From NCBI GenBank assembly GCA_024180945.1, contig JAKSGN010000026.1:62001-126000 (forward strand): a DNA stretch of 64,000 nt. Reading direction: 5' to 3'. A program made the translations under genes and the position numbers. The notes under the pieces are model-generated. The model ran no database searches, had not been told where the DNA came from, and was given only the letters and a program-made list of their open reading frames with translations. Source of the stretch: Macrophomina tecta. Its lineage: Eukaryota > Ascomycota > Dothideomycetes > Botryosphaeriales > Botryosphaeriaceae. Below are positions 48,365 to 58,509 of the stretch, in pieces. How positions within the stretch are numbered: the stretch's first letter is position 1; each line of letters starts with the position of its first letter.

Positions 48365-50350
48365 TCCGCACCTTTTTGACATGTACGAGAATTATGTCCA
48401 GTTTCGCCGCACTGCCCACATCGCCGTCGTTTTCTCGCTGGCCCTCCGATTGCGCACCACTTTGGCGCGTTTCCCGCGAAATCTGCTGGTTAACAGCAGC
48501 TCCATCGATTAAATACTGCCCCTCCTGAACCGTAAGAGCCCCTCGCTTCTGAATCCGCTTTTCTGCCGCTTTTTATGTCGCGTTGCGGCCTCGTTTGCCC
48601 TTTGAAGATTCGCGACTTCCGCCTACAGAAGAACAGCCGAATGCGCCATTATTTAAGCCCCCTTAGCAAGCTGGTTCAGCGCATCGTTGATTGGCGTTAG
48701 TGAGCTGTTCTGATGCTTTGCAATCTGGTTCCTAATAAGCTCAGTTTAAGAGGCCAATTCAGCTGGGTTGTGCGGTGTTCGAGGGTCCCAAGTTGCCGCC
48801 TCTGCCTGAGGGGGTGTCGGCGTCCGAAGCTTGACATCGAGCTTGGAAATCACGGCCTCTAAATCGAGCGGAACCAGTCCTGCGCCTCGGAACCCGCCTG
48901 CGATATTCTGCTGCGTGAATGCGGCTTCGAACGCCGTTTTAAGCGCAGGCAGAAACTCGAGCTTCGTGATGTGGTTGATGTGGGATCGCATCAGCTCTTT
49001 AACCTACTTTCCGTACGCCTTCTTGAGAGGCGCAAAACAGCCTACATCGAGCGGCTGGAGGAGATGCGATGAATGCGCAGGCATGCAGAGCGTGATGATC
49101 TTGCGTTCCTGGCAAAACGCGTCGAATTCAGCCGAATTGTGGCTCACGTGGCCGTCAAGAATTAGAAGGCGCCATGCTCCAGTTGTGCGATCCTTTGTGT
49201 GCCTTTTCGAAGTGCTGGAGCCACTGCAGACCAAGCTCGTTCGTCGTCCAGCCGTTTTCGCTTAATGCGATGACCCAATTGCCTGGTACGTCGTCGCAGT
49301 ACCAAGCAGAAAGGTAGTGTTATCCCTTGAAAATCACGAACGGCGGAATCGCCCAGCCCTCGGCGTTGACTCCCTGGATCACCGTAACTGTTACGACACC
49401 AGCTGGAGGGGACGGAGGAAGGGCGGCCCCACTCCCCAGAAAAGGCCCTGACCCCTCGGAGCGGGAAATCCTTGGTCCGGATCACGCCCCAAAGGGCAGA
49501 AGGTGGATCTACAACCCAGCGCACTGACCCTGGATCACTCGGCTCACTGGATCACGGTGAGCCAGCCAGTGATCCACCGTGATCCGACCAAACACCCTGT
49601 GTATATAGGCCACACTCGTTTACAGTAGATAGGACCCTCGTGGTCAACTTGTCAATTGATTCTTACCCCAACCTTGTGCACGAGCCTCCCCTGCCTACTG
49701 CAACGACCCCCAGAAAGCCTGAGCTACCCGACGATACGCCCGACCTCCCCCAGAAAGAATAACGGCGTAACAGTAACCCACTCGCGATTGCCTGGCTGGA
49801 CTGATTTGGGTCGAGCGCGTTGCTCCAATGCTGACAACCATTCCGGTTGCAATTATACCCATAAGGAAGCCGGCTTCATCGAAGTTGTAGATATCACCGT
49901 CCGCGATCCCATACTTCGTAATAGTGTTCTAGACGAGCTAAACCATTGCGTAATAAGCTCTAGGTCCTCGTATTTAGCTCGCCGATAGTCATACTTTCGA
50001 TTCAGACCTGTTTTTACCCAGGGAGTCCGTCTTACGAAGTTAGAGGACCAGTTCTTACCAACGGTACCTCCGGCGCGGTCGGCGAGTAGCTTATTTGCTA
50101 TACATTCAACAGCACTTAATCGCGGCGGAAATCCTCGCGAATCTAGATCGAGGACACGTTTGACAAGAACTGATTCCTCGATATTAGTAAGCTTTCGAGA
50201 GTTGGGCGTGCAATCGCGTCGAGAAGGAATCCTGTCGCGTCGTCGCTTAAGAGTCATCCGATTAACGTCAAAACGTCTTTGCAGCGAGCCGATTGCTTTG
50301 AATTTGGCCTTGATCGATAGCTTGCTTCGCTAAAGCTATCTGAGCTTCAT
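48365..50350 (-). pseudogene. Fot-I transposase relic
   Basis: Pieces readable on the minus strand include the helix-turn-helix region (RRDCTPNSRKLTNIEESVLV, about 50200), the CENP-B-like block GKNWSSNFVRRTPWVK, the second catalytic motif LLILDGHVSHNSAEF (about 49170), LLQPLDVGCFAPLKKAYGK (about 49020-49060) and a C-terminal Lys/Arg tract with knuckle remnants (48370-48560). Many stops and frameshifts separate them, and the solo LTR splits it between the IQG and N/REW regions. It is not functional. Confidence 0.85.
49389..49772. mobile_element. 384-bp solo LTR inside Fot-I
   Basis: Starts TGTTACGACACC, ends AACGGCGTAACA, and has a perfect 5-bp target duplication GTAAC (49384-49388, 49773-49777). 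A TATATAG element at 49604-49610 fits an LTR promoter. No internal retroelement region remains, so it was reduced by recombination between its two LTRs. It inserted after Fot-I was in place. Confidence 0.9.
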
Positions 50351-50467
50351 GTAAGATGGATTGAGCGTGGGTTGGCTGATGCATTGTTGGTTGAAGCTAG
50401 GGTGTCGCGTTTTCTTGGTTGGGTGGCACATTCGCTTGTGTGGCACGCTCGCTTGTGGGATACGTTA

Positions 50468-50934
50468 TCCTCGGCAAATCATTGTGCGCAGGGCAACATC
50501 CTGGGCCCTATCGCCGATCGGCATTGCCCCACCAACCGATCCCGCGCGGCTCACCCGTAAATATGGGTGGGCTCCACGTCTGTCCGCTAACGTAGACCCC
50601 AGCTACTTGACCATCCCTGCTACTTGACCACCCCATCAAAAATCAAGCGCTGGATTTTAAAATGGTCTTACTCCACAATACATGAGTCAATTTATATAAA
50701 ATGGAAAGCGAGGCGAGCTCCCTTAAGTATTTACCCAAGCTTGCTTAGAGGTGCAAGAGAATTACTAGTTATAACTAACCGAGGAAATAATAGATCCGAG
50801 GAAAGATAGAATACCCAGGTGTAGGTGGAGAACGAGGAATGAATCAACGTAGTGCCTAAGGAAATAGCGGCTAAGCGAACTATGGGCGTAGTGGTTGACA
50901 ATAAATTACTTGAGAGTTCAGGCGCACCCCAATA
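50468..50934. other. Intergenic, no gene
   Basis: AT-rich toward the right. Probably the 3' flank of the CoADR gene. No motif is seen. Confidence 0.5.
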
Positions 50935-52566
50935 TTAGAAATATCCCTCGACAACAGACCTATAACCACCATCCAAATTAACCGCGTCGAACCCGTTTTG
51001 TTTCAAGATCCTGTAGGCAAGATAACCACGATACCCTACCTGACAGTAGACGACCACACGACGGCTTTTGTCAAGTCCGGAGAGACCATCACGGAGGCTG
51101 TTGACCGGAAGATTCCGCGCAAAGGGTATATGGCCGCGTGCAAATTCTTTCTGCGAGCGAACATCCACGAGCTGCATCTGATCCAGATCTCTAGCATTGG
51201 CCAAATCTTCCGTATGGACAATCTCCGTATCCCCGCGGAGCACGTTGCTGCCGACAAAGCCCGCCATGTTGACAGGGTCTTTTGCAGAGCCGAAGGGGGG
51301 TGCATAGGCCAGTTCCAGATGTTCAAGGTCGAAGATAGTCATGCCTGCTTGCAAGGTCGTCGAAAGTACGTCGATACGCTTGTCAACGTTAGTTTTACCA
51401 ACGGCCTGGGCTCCCAACAGACGGCCGGTTTGTCGCTCGAAAGCCACTTTCAGCATGATGGAGTTTGCCCCGGGATAGTAGCCTGCGTGGTCCGGCGGAT
51501 GGACAGTAACCCAGAGCGGATCATAACCCGCCTGGCGCAAGGATGAGACCGAGAGGCCGGTAGCGGCCACTGTAAGGTCAAAAACCTTACATACGGCAGT
51601 GCCGACGTTGCCGCGGTAACGTATTGCTTTCCCGAAAATGTGGTCAGCGGCCAATCGCCCTTGGCGATTGGCGGGTCCGGCTAGCGCAAGCGACAACGGG
51701 CGAGCGGCGATTCTGTGCTCGGTTTCCACCATGTCTCCGACAGCATAGATATCCGGATCTGAGGTCTGCATGAATTCATTGACGGACACTCCTGCCTTTC
51801 CAACCTTCAAGCCTGCTTGACGCGCAAGGGCGGCTCTTGCACGTATCCCCACTGCGAGCAGGACTAGGTCAGTGGGTATTTCTTCGCCACTGGCTTGCAC
51901 GACACATCCTAGCTGGATTTGCTGAACCCTAGCATTCAGAATGACCCGTACATCGTTTCGCCGAAGCTCAGCATGGATCGGTCCCGCCATATCTCTGTCT
52001 ACGGGAGGGAAAACATGAGGGGCATATTCGAGAAGGCTGACCTCGAGACCCAGGTTCCGTAAGTTTTCAGCCGCTTCAAGGCCAATAAAACCACCGCCGA
52101 TGATGGTAGTTTTCTTGACCCGGTGTTCAGACATGAAGCATCTGATACTTTGAAGGTCCATGATTGTTTGCAATGTGAATACGTTGGGCAAGCCGATCCC
52201 TTCAATAGGCGGACGGAAGGGCTCCGCGCCTTGCGCCAGGATGAGTTTGTCGTAAGGGGCGTGGTGTTGTTCCTCGGTGTCGGTCGTACGTACGTGGACA
52301 AGGCGTTTCTCTCTGTCGATGGTGATGGCCTCGGTGTTCAGTCGAACATCAATGTTGAAGCGGTCACGGAAGGATTTTGGAGTTTGCAAGATCAGGGAAC
52401 CATCATCTTCGATTACCTTGCCCAAGGCGTATGGTATGCCGCAGTTGGCGTAGCTGACGTATGGTCCTTTTTCGAAGACTGTTATGTGTGCTGTTTCGTC
52501 CAGGCGGCGTGCTCTTGTCGCCGCAGACATGCCGCCTGCGACGCCTCCAACGATGACAATATTCAT
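50935..52566 (-). CDS. CoA-disulfide reductase/rhodanese fusion (FAD/NAD-linked)
   Basis: 543 residues from the ATG at 52566, single exon. Residues 1-450 are a pyridine-nucleotide disulfide reductase: FAD motif VIVGGVAGGMSAATRARRL, the single redox Cys in SYANCGIPYALG, an NAD(P) motif TIIGGGFIGLEAAENL, and the second FAD site in YAVGDMVE. The C-terminal 90 residues are a rhodanese domain with the active Cys in YCQVGYRGYLAYR. Bacterial CoADR-RHD enzymes of this type reduce CoA persulfide, CoA disulfide or polysulfide using NAD(P)H. Rhodanese fusion is common in bacteria and sporadic in fungi, so transfer from bacteria is plausible. Next to it on one side is Fot-I. The YeeE/YedE gene lies 8 kb away. 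Confidence 0.9.
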   Translation of the reverse strand: MNIVIVGGVAGGMSAATRARRLDETAHITVFEKGPYVSYANCGIPYALGKVIEDDGSLILQTPKSFRDRFNIDVRLNTEAITIDREKRLVHVRTTDTEEQHHAPYDKLILAQGAEPFRPPIEGIGLPNVFTLQTIMDLQSIRCFMSEHRVKKTTIIGGGFIGLEAAENLRNLGLEVSLLEYAPHVFPPVDRDMAGPIHAELRRNDVRVILNARVQQIQLGCVVQASGEEIPTDLVLLAVGIRARAALARQAGLKVGKAGVSVNEFMQTSDPDIYAVGDMVETEHRIAARPLSLALAGPANRQGRLAADHIFGKAIRYRGNVGTAVCKVFDLTVAATGLSVSSLRQAGYDPLWVTVHPPDHAGYYPGANSIMLKVAFERQTGRLLGAQAVGKTNVDKRIDVLSTTLQAGMTIFDLEHLELAYAPPFGSAKDPVNMAGFVGSNVLRGDTEIVHTEDLANARDLDQMQLVDVRSQKEFARGHIPFARNLPVNSLRDGLSGLDKSRRVVVYCQVGYRGYLAYRILKQNGFDAVNLDGGYRSVVEGYF

Positions 52567-54483
52567 TGATGTATGTGAAGACAGTGAAGCTGTTGCTGAA
52601 TAGTTGGACTGCGAATCATAAGGCAACTCTGAAGGAAAATATTGAGGCCTTATAAAGCATACACGCGTACGGACATTATTTTTTCGGATCGGCGATTTTG
52701 AGCACTTATTTTCAGGTCGGCGACCTTAAGCCTAGGTAATGCTTGCCCATCGCGCTTGTCAGTCCACATCTTCTGATCAGTTTTGGGACTGCTGACTCTT
52801 ATTCTTTGGCAGCAGGTTGAATCTCGAAGACGGAGTGGCGTGGGCTTAACCGTGTAAGGCTTCGCCGGTGGTGTTTTAAGTGGGCTGATCTTTCCATTAA
52901 CACGATGTACCCAAGAAATTTCATAACAAAAATTTCCGGTGCACGCGCACAGGTAAGATGTCCGGTTGACGGCAAATCAATACCGTCTTGATAGAATATA
53001 TGCCCCAGCTAAGCTACCTTCTTAAGGATATGGTTATAGCATAGGCTAGAGGTCGGGGAAGGCAAAGCCCTGGAGCAGAAAAATCCCGCTCGAAGAAATT
53101 CGGACCAATTAACTACTTACAAGAGAGGCTCAGATAGAAACCTTTAACAAGTTACTCGATTACGCCCTGCAATTAGAGACCGCCTCTCAATCACTTTATA
53201 CTTATGCCTACGCTTGTTTACATTAGATAGGATATTGGTAATAAAGTTATCCTTTGAATTGAATACGTATTTTTGAGATAACATCACCGCCTATTAACTT
53301 AAGTGCTCTTAGACGGTCCTCAGAAATCCTAATCAGCCGCCGGCTCGACGGTATACCGACCATACCATTATGACCACAGACAGAACTAAGCACCAATGCC
53401 AGTAACACGCTATGGGGCAAAGACCGGATTATCATGGCCCAATGTGAGACCCACTGGCCAATATCAACCGCTCAAGTTGCAAGCGCAAACTAGCACTCGC
53501 ATAGTATAGCTAAGTGAGTATGAGCACCTATCTAGAAGACTTAGAAAAGAAATACTGTCAACCATCATCACCATTTACCGTCATTACCTGCCGTTATTTG
53601 CTGTCTCACTACACGTATCAGTATTTGCTTTTCTATTACGCTTTTCATACCTTTAAGCGTAGCACCACTGTTAAGAGGCGTTACAGGGTCCCTCGCCATC
53701 GTGTATATAATGAGTAGCTTTAGCATCATTCAATGAGGCAGCAGCGAACCTCAATTCCTCACTGTTCAACAAATACTTACTGGGTATACAATTACGTCCT
53801 GTATAATGCGAAGCGACGAAGCAGTTGTGATCAGGATTATAGTCCCACCAGCTAGCGCTTAAGGTTAATCGAATCTCCTTGACATTCGCTTCTATTAGAA
53901 ATGAGGCTTATCCTGGACCCGTCTCTGACCTGGTGGAGCAGGTGAATGTCTGCTGCCCGTAGGAAAACGTGGTAATCATAGGAAAGGTTAGCCCTGCCCC
54001 TTGATTGCAAGGTATATTCGCGCCAAGGATATCCCAAGTCATTGGCAGAAGCAAGCGCAGAGGTGAGCAAACTAGAAAGCGTAGCGATCTCTAGATGCAT
54101 GTTGACACTGCGAGAAAGGTGAGACTCAGTATATGGTTCCGAGGTCGATAGACCGATGAAGTTAAGGATATTATTATCAGTGTGTTTGGATGACCTACAG
54201 TTCGGACATCAGAGTTCGTCATTGCTCCCAAGGGCACGTAATATTCTAGGTGCATCAGCGGGATGATCGTTCGATTAACCGGCATCACGATTTGCTGGCA
54301 AAGAAAGAGTTCGTCGGTTACCGTCTGGTTCCGGTCCAGTTCCCGTCCGTCACATTTTGTCTTATGATTAATAATATTTCTGCATAGTTGTGGATTACAT
54401 CCTATCTCTCTAAGGCTTAGAATGCTTTCCTATAGAGTAATTCATAGTGACGAGCGACTCCGATATGTCAGTTCGCATAAGGC
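52567..54483. other. Intergenic, about 1.9 kb, no gene supported
   Basis: Moderately AT-rich with only short unrelated frames (62-82 codons). GCGCACAGG-type and CGGCGA words near 52690-52720 (TCGGCGATTTTGAGCACTTA and TCGGCGACCTTAAG) are a weak local repeat. Confidence 0.45.
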
Positions 54484-54800
54484 TACGCAATCGCGAGGTC
54501 AACAATCGGGCAACCAATACTCCTTCCAAGTTCCGCTATTGCAGCAAGGCAGGATGAGGATCGTGTGATATCATTCAATACTCTCATGATATCCCCGCAC
54601 CGAGCTTTAACTTGCGGCCCAATCAGAAGAGTCCGATTTAGATAATGCTCACTCACCCAAACTGTTACGCAATCGCGGGGTCAGCAATCGAACACCAATA
54701 ATCCTTCCAAGTTCCGCTATTGCAGCAAGGCAGGATGAGGATCGTATGATATCATTCAATACTCTCATAATATCCCCGCACCGAGCTCTAACTTGCGGCC
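54484..54800. repeat. 135-bp direct repeat pair
   Basis: 54484-54619 and 54666-54800 are about 90% identical (TACGCAATCGCG at the start, AACTTGCGGCC at the end), with a 46-bp spacer that is not repeated. The differences are mainly transitions. Confidence 0.85.
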
Positions 54801-55014
54801 AGTGCTTCCAATCACCCGACCGTCGGCTGGTTGGGTGGCAGGTGGCTGCTTAGTAATCCACCCACCCGACGGGTCTTGCGGGCGTCGGGAGGTGGGTGGC
54901 AGGTGGCAGGTTGCCCGCCCTGGGAACCCTCGGGATGCTTGGCATGGTGTTGAGGCCCTCCCCCTCGCTTAGCAGAGATCAAAGTACCAGGATGTGACCA
55001 GTTCCTCCTGTGTT

Positions 55015-57832
55015 CAGTGTGAAAAATGGACGGATCGGAAAACACCGATCCGTCCGAATCCGTCCAAAGTGGCGTTGATCCGGATCTAGCGTGGATTGGA
55101 TAATCCGTCCATTCTGATCCACTGGGGTATTGTGGCGCAAGCCATCGCTATCTACATCCTCATTTAGCGATTCCCCTGAATGAAGCTGTCAAAGCTTTAC
55201 GCCTTTATGACGATCCGGATTTCGTATCTTCTCCTTAATATTAACAAGCTTTACACCTCCATCTAACCACAATTGTCAGTGGTATTCTACTATAAGAGAA
55301 GCTTCAGAATTGTACAATTATCAACCCCCTACAATGGCGCCTCTATCTACACAATCGGTGGCACCGTCATCCCCATCACTCGCCAGTACTTCCTGTATTG
55401 CCTCCAATATATCGACTCCTACGGACGAGCTCACATTCGATTCAGAATGGAGTAATAAAGCGCGAGCCGGCGAGGCTACTCCATTTGAAAAATCCCGGTT
55501 CAACTACGACTCGGTCGACTGGGGGCGACTACCTGGGCTCAGCATTCCTATTACACAGCTCACAGGCAAGCTCAGCTCGGGCATCTGGAAAGTTGGTGTA
55601 CCGACTGAAGATTCCAAATCTTCGAATCGTTGGTGGTTATGTCTTCGCTGCCACAATGCTGAAGGTGTACGTCCTAGGCACCACTACAATATTGAGCGTG
55701 GAAGTGCGAATGTAACAAAACACATCCGCCAAGTTCATGGCGAAACCTTCAATGAAGAGAAGGAGATTGTACCGTTCGAGCGGAAGGATACGTCAGTACC
55801 AGCAGGCTTAAATGCTGATGAGCCTCGTGAGCAAGCAATCCTGAATAAGTTGGCACTGGCGTTCGATGAGGGTACTTTTCAGAAGCTTCTTATTCGGTGG
55901 ATTGTCTACGATAACGTATCGTTTCGGCAAGTCGACAGTGAAGTTTTCCGCGAGTTTGTTACTTATCTCTCACCGCGTGCAAGAGATGCAATGCCCTGCG
56001 GACCAACTGTAAGGCACTGGATTCTGAAAGGATATGGACTTCATAAGGCAGTAGTCAGAAAAGAGCTGCAGAATGCTGTCAGCAAGATTCATATCTCGTT
56101 TGACCTCTGGACATCCGGCAATTATATCTCCCTAAACGGCATCGTTGCTCACTTTATCAATATAAAGTTTGAATCCCAATCTATCCTTCTGGCGACACCT
56201 GAGCAATCTGACTCCCATGCAGGTGGGGAGGTTGCAGAGCAGGTTATCCGGGTGATCAAAGATTTCGGCATCCAAGACAAGCTCGGCTTCTTCGTTTTAG
56301 ACAACGCTCCGAATAACGATACGGCGATGCAGTTCATTGCAGATGAGTTCGATTTTGATCCGAATGAGCGTCGCCTGCGCTGCGCAGGCCATATTATCAG
56401 CCTGATCGCTCGCCATCTCTTGTTCGGCTTTGACGAGAATCTCTTTGAGCTCGACGACTCAGTACCGGCGAACTTGAAGGAAGAATTGAGGCAGTGGAGA
56501 AGAACTGGACCGGTTGGCAGGGCTCATAATCTCATCGTCTGGACGTACGCAAGTCCTCAGAGGCGAAACCGGTGGCATACTGCTCAACTTAAGTACTTCA
56601 AAACCATCGTGGATCCAAATGAATGGCATACAATCAAGACGCGCGAGCTTCACCGAAGCAACGACACTCGCTGGAACAGCGTATACGATGAGATTCTGAC
56701 ACTCCTGAAGCTCCGAGCTCCTTTTGAGGAATTTATTGCATCTGAGCGAGAACGGGCTGGAAAGGAGAAGACTAGAGGACGCTGGGCTGAAGATGAAGAT
56801 GCTGCGCAGAATGCTATCCTGAGAGATACGCTCGAGGCAGAAGACTGGGATATCTTGACACAGTACGCAAAACTGCTCGAGCCATGCTGGAGTGCTACAA
56901 TGGATCTCCAAGGCCAGCCAGGTGACGGCAAATCCTGTGGACTCAGTAATGTTCAGATGGACCTCGAATGTATCGTTGAGGAGTTCACGGCCGCGTACGA
57001 ACGCTACAAGCATGCCCCGCCAGCTACATCTGAAGGACAATGGCATTTCGCCACCCAGATCAAGCTTGCGCTTGACAAGGCCGAGGAGTACTATGCAAAG
57101 CTCGGTGACTCACCTGCATACCTGGCAGCAACTGTGCTACATCCTGGCTATACCTGGAAGTTCATCGAGTCTCAATGGGCAAACAACAAGTCCTGGATTA
57201 CTACCGGAAAAAGAGCAGTCAAATCACTGTGGAACTCTGCCTATAAGCAACAACCAGTCTCAGAGGCTATCTCACCGCTGAAGAAGACTGAGCGAGAACT
57301 GAATACGATGGAGGCATACCGCATGAGGGGTTTGGCTAAAGCTCGAAGCCAATCTCGCAAGGTAGTTGCTACAGATGAGTTCGACCGTTATAACAACCAA
57401 GCGCAAGTTGATACCGAAAATCCACTGCATTGGTGGCGTACTATTGGAGCCACCGAGTATCCTCATCTTGCACAAATGGCTTTCGACATGCTCTCAATTC
57501 CGGCGATGAGCGATGAGCCTGAGCGAGTGTTCAGCAGGCTTGGCCTTATGATAGCGAAGCGCCGCAATCATCTTGAGCAGAGCACAATACAAGCTGCTCA
57601 GTGTTTACACTCTTGGGATAAGGCAAAGATTATTGATATCAGGAAGACAGCAATTTCATATGATTAGAGTCAAACTTCAGATAGACACTCACAATTTTAA
57701 TTAGATTTTCAGTGGCTTCAGCTCAAGCGCCCCCATGGATCAAAATGGATTAGATCCAGCAATCCGTCCAAATCCGTCCAAGTGGCGTTTTGGATCTGGA
57801 TCGGCCGATCCATCCGTCCATTTTTCACACTG
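55015..57832 (+). mobile_element. hAT transposon, apparently intact
   Basis: The inverted ends begin CAGTGTGAAAAATGGACGGA, and 2818 bp lie between them. Inside each end are copies of ATCCGTCC (left at about 55050-55125, right at 57750-57820), the sort of subterminal array hAT transposases bind. No 8-bp target duplication is recognised (CCTGTGTT versus AACTAAGC). One full-length transposase lies between. Confidence 0.85.
55334..57667 (+). CDS. hAT-family transposase
   Basis: 777 residues from the ATG at 55334. A BED-type zinc finger is seen at residues 95-140 (WWLCLRCHN, then HIRQVHGETF). The RNase-H-like core follows (KIHISFDLWTSGNYISLNGI, the next acidic block FFVLDNAPNNDTAM, and RLRCAGHIISLIARHLLFG). 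The C-terminal hATC dimerisation region is complete (PLHWWRTIGATEYPHLAQMA, FDMLSIPAMSDEPERVFSRL). It acts in the nucleus on the element ends. There are no stops or shifts. Its length and order match fungal hAT proteins such as those of Restless/Tfo1-like elements. Confidence 0.93.
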   Translation: MAPLSTQSVAPSSPSLASTSCIASNISTPTDELTFDSEWSNKARAGEATPFEKSRFNYDSVDWGRLPGLSIPITQLTGKLSSGIWKVGVPTEDSKSSNRWWLCLRCHNAEGVRPRHHYNIERGSANVTKHIRQVHGETFNEEKEIVPFERKDTSVPAGLNADEPREQAILNKLALAFDEGTFQKLLIRWIVYDNVSFRQVDSEVFREFVTYLSPRARDAMPCGPTVRHWILKGYGLHKAVVRKELQNAVSKIHISFDLWTSGNYISLNGIVAHFINIKFESQSILLATPEQSDSHAGGEVAEQVIRVIKDFGIQDKLGFFVLDNAPNNDTAMQFIADEFDFDPNERRLRCAGHIISLIARHLLFGFDENLFELDDSVPANLKEELRQWRRTGPVGRAHNLIVWTYASPQRRNRWHTAQLKYFKTIVDPNEWHTIKTRELHRSNDTRWNSVYDEILTLLKLRAPFEEFIASERERAGKEKTRGRWAEDEDAAQNAILRDTLEAEDWDILTQYAKLLEPCWSATMDLQGQPGDGKSCGLSNVQMDLECIVEEFTAAYERYKHAPPATSEGQWHFATQIKLALDKAEEYYAKLGDSPAYLAATVLHPGYTWKFIESQWANNKSWITTGKRAVKSLWNSAYKQQPVSEAISPLKKTERELNTMEAYRMRGLAKARSQSRKVVATDEFDRYNNQAQVDTENPLHWWRTIGATEYPHLAQMAFDMLSIPAMSDEPERVFSRLGLMIAKRRNHLEQSTIQAAQCLHSWDKAKIIDIRKTAISYD

Positions 57833-57916
57833 AACTAAGCTATGTGGTGTGATATAAGGAGACCTTGAAACACGTGATATCCAACATTATGGGATGAAGA
57901 CTTCGAGACGACACTC

Positions 57917-58414
57917 GTGCTAGATCCTTCTCCAGCTCCGTCATCGATGCCGCCGGCGGCAAAGCCTTCAAAGAAGCGTAGTGATGAGCTGGATCGGATT
58001 ATGAAGGATATGGAGGTAGCCACAGACGATCAGCGAGATGTCGATGGTTTTAGGATATTTATTGAAAAACCTACCTTCCGGATCGATTGTACGCCTCTCG
58101 AGTGGTGGTGCCGTATCGAGCAGAGAACGAGCTATCCTAAGCTCAGCAAGATGGCTATAACGATTCTATCTATCCCGGCAGAGTCATCAGAACCAGAGAG
58201 GACGTTCTCAGGGACTAGAAGGACCTGTTCATGGGATAGACTAAGTCTATCATGCCACAACATCCAGAGAATTGAGAGTATCGGCAGCTGGATACGAGAG
58301 GGCCATATCCGGCCCCTCCACCTCAATGGAATGGGCCTACCGATGGAGCCAGCGATGGAGGCGGATGTGGAGGGGCTAGATGACGAGGTTGTGGATGAGG
58401 TTGAGTGGATCTAG
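57917..58414 (+). pseudogene. C-terminal relic of a second hAT transposase
   Basis: About 165 residues that contain the hATC block in altered form (PLEWWCRIEQRTSYPKLSKM, AITILSIPAESSEPERTFSG). It ends in an acidic tail and stop, and everything N-terminal is absent. It is a different hAT family from the complete element immediately upstream, so one hAT inserted beside or within the other. Confidence 0.75.
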
Positions 58415-58437
58415 ATATATATTGTTGTCGTTTAGTT

Positions 58438-58509
58438 CATGGTTATATATGGTTATATGGTTATAACAAGTTATGGTTACGACCTCCCAAATAACCATAT
58501 ATAACCATG
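58438..58509. repeat. Perfect 19-bp inverted repeat
   Basis: CATGGTTATATATGGTTAT (58438-58456) and its exact reverse complement (58491-58509) surround a 34-bp loop that has more GGTTAT words. It could be a terminator-like hairpin of the hAT relic or the end of a small element. Confidence 0.8.

Larger units (their letters stand above)
48230..50465 (-). mobile_element. Fot-I: decayed Fot element carrying a solo LTR
   Basis: Flanked by TA (48228-48229, 50466-50467). The arms are ACGTATCCCAC followed by AAGCGAGCGTGCCACAC and AAGCGAGTGTGCCACCT (48241-48274), with a matching right arm ending at 50465. It is 2236 bp long. Removing the LTR and one target duplication leaves 1847 bp, close to the canonical length. 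The interior is a broken transposase. Confidence 0.88.

Noticed and set aside
49501..49600. GGATCAC/GTGATCC inverted words as a separate small element
   Set aside because: They lie wholly inside the 384-bp LTR and are better seen as part of it.
50998..51546. 182-codon plus-strand frame opposite the CoA-disulfide reductase
   Set aside because: Shadow of a gene with clear FAD, NAD and rhodanese motifs.
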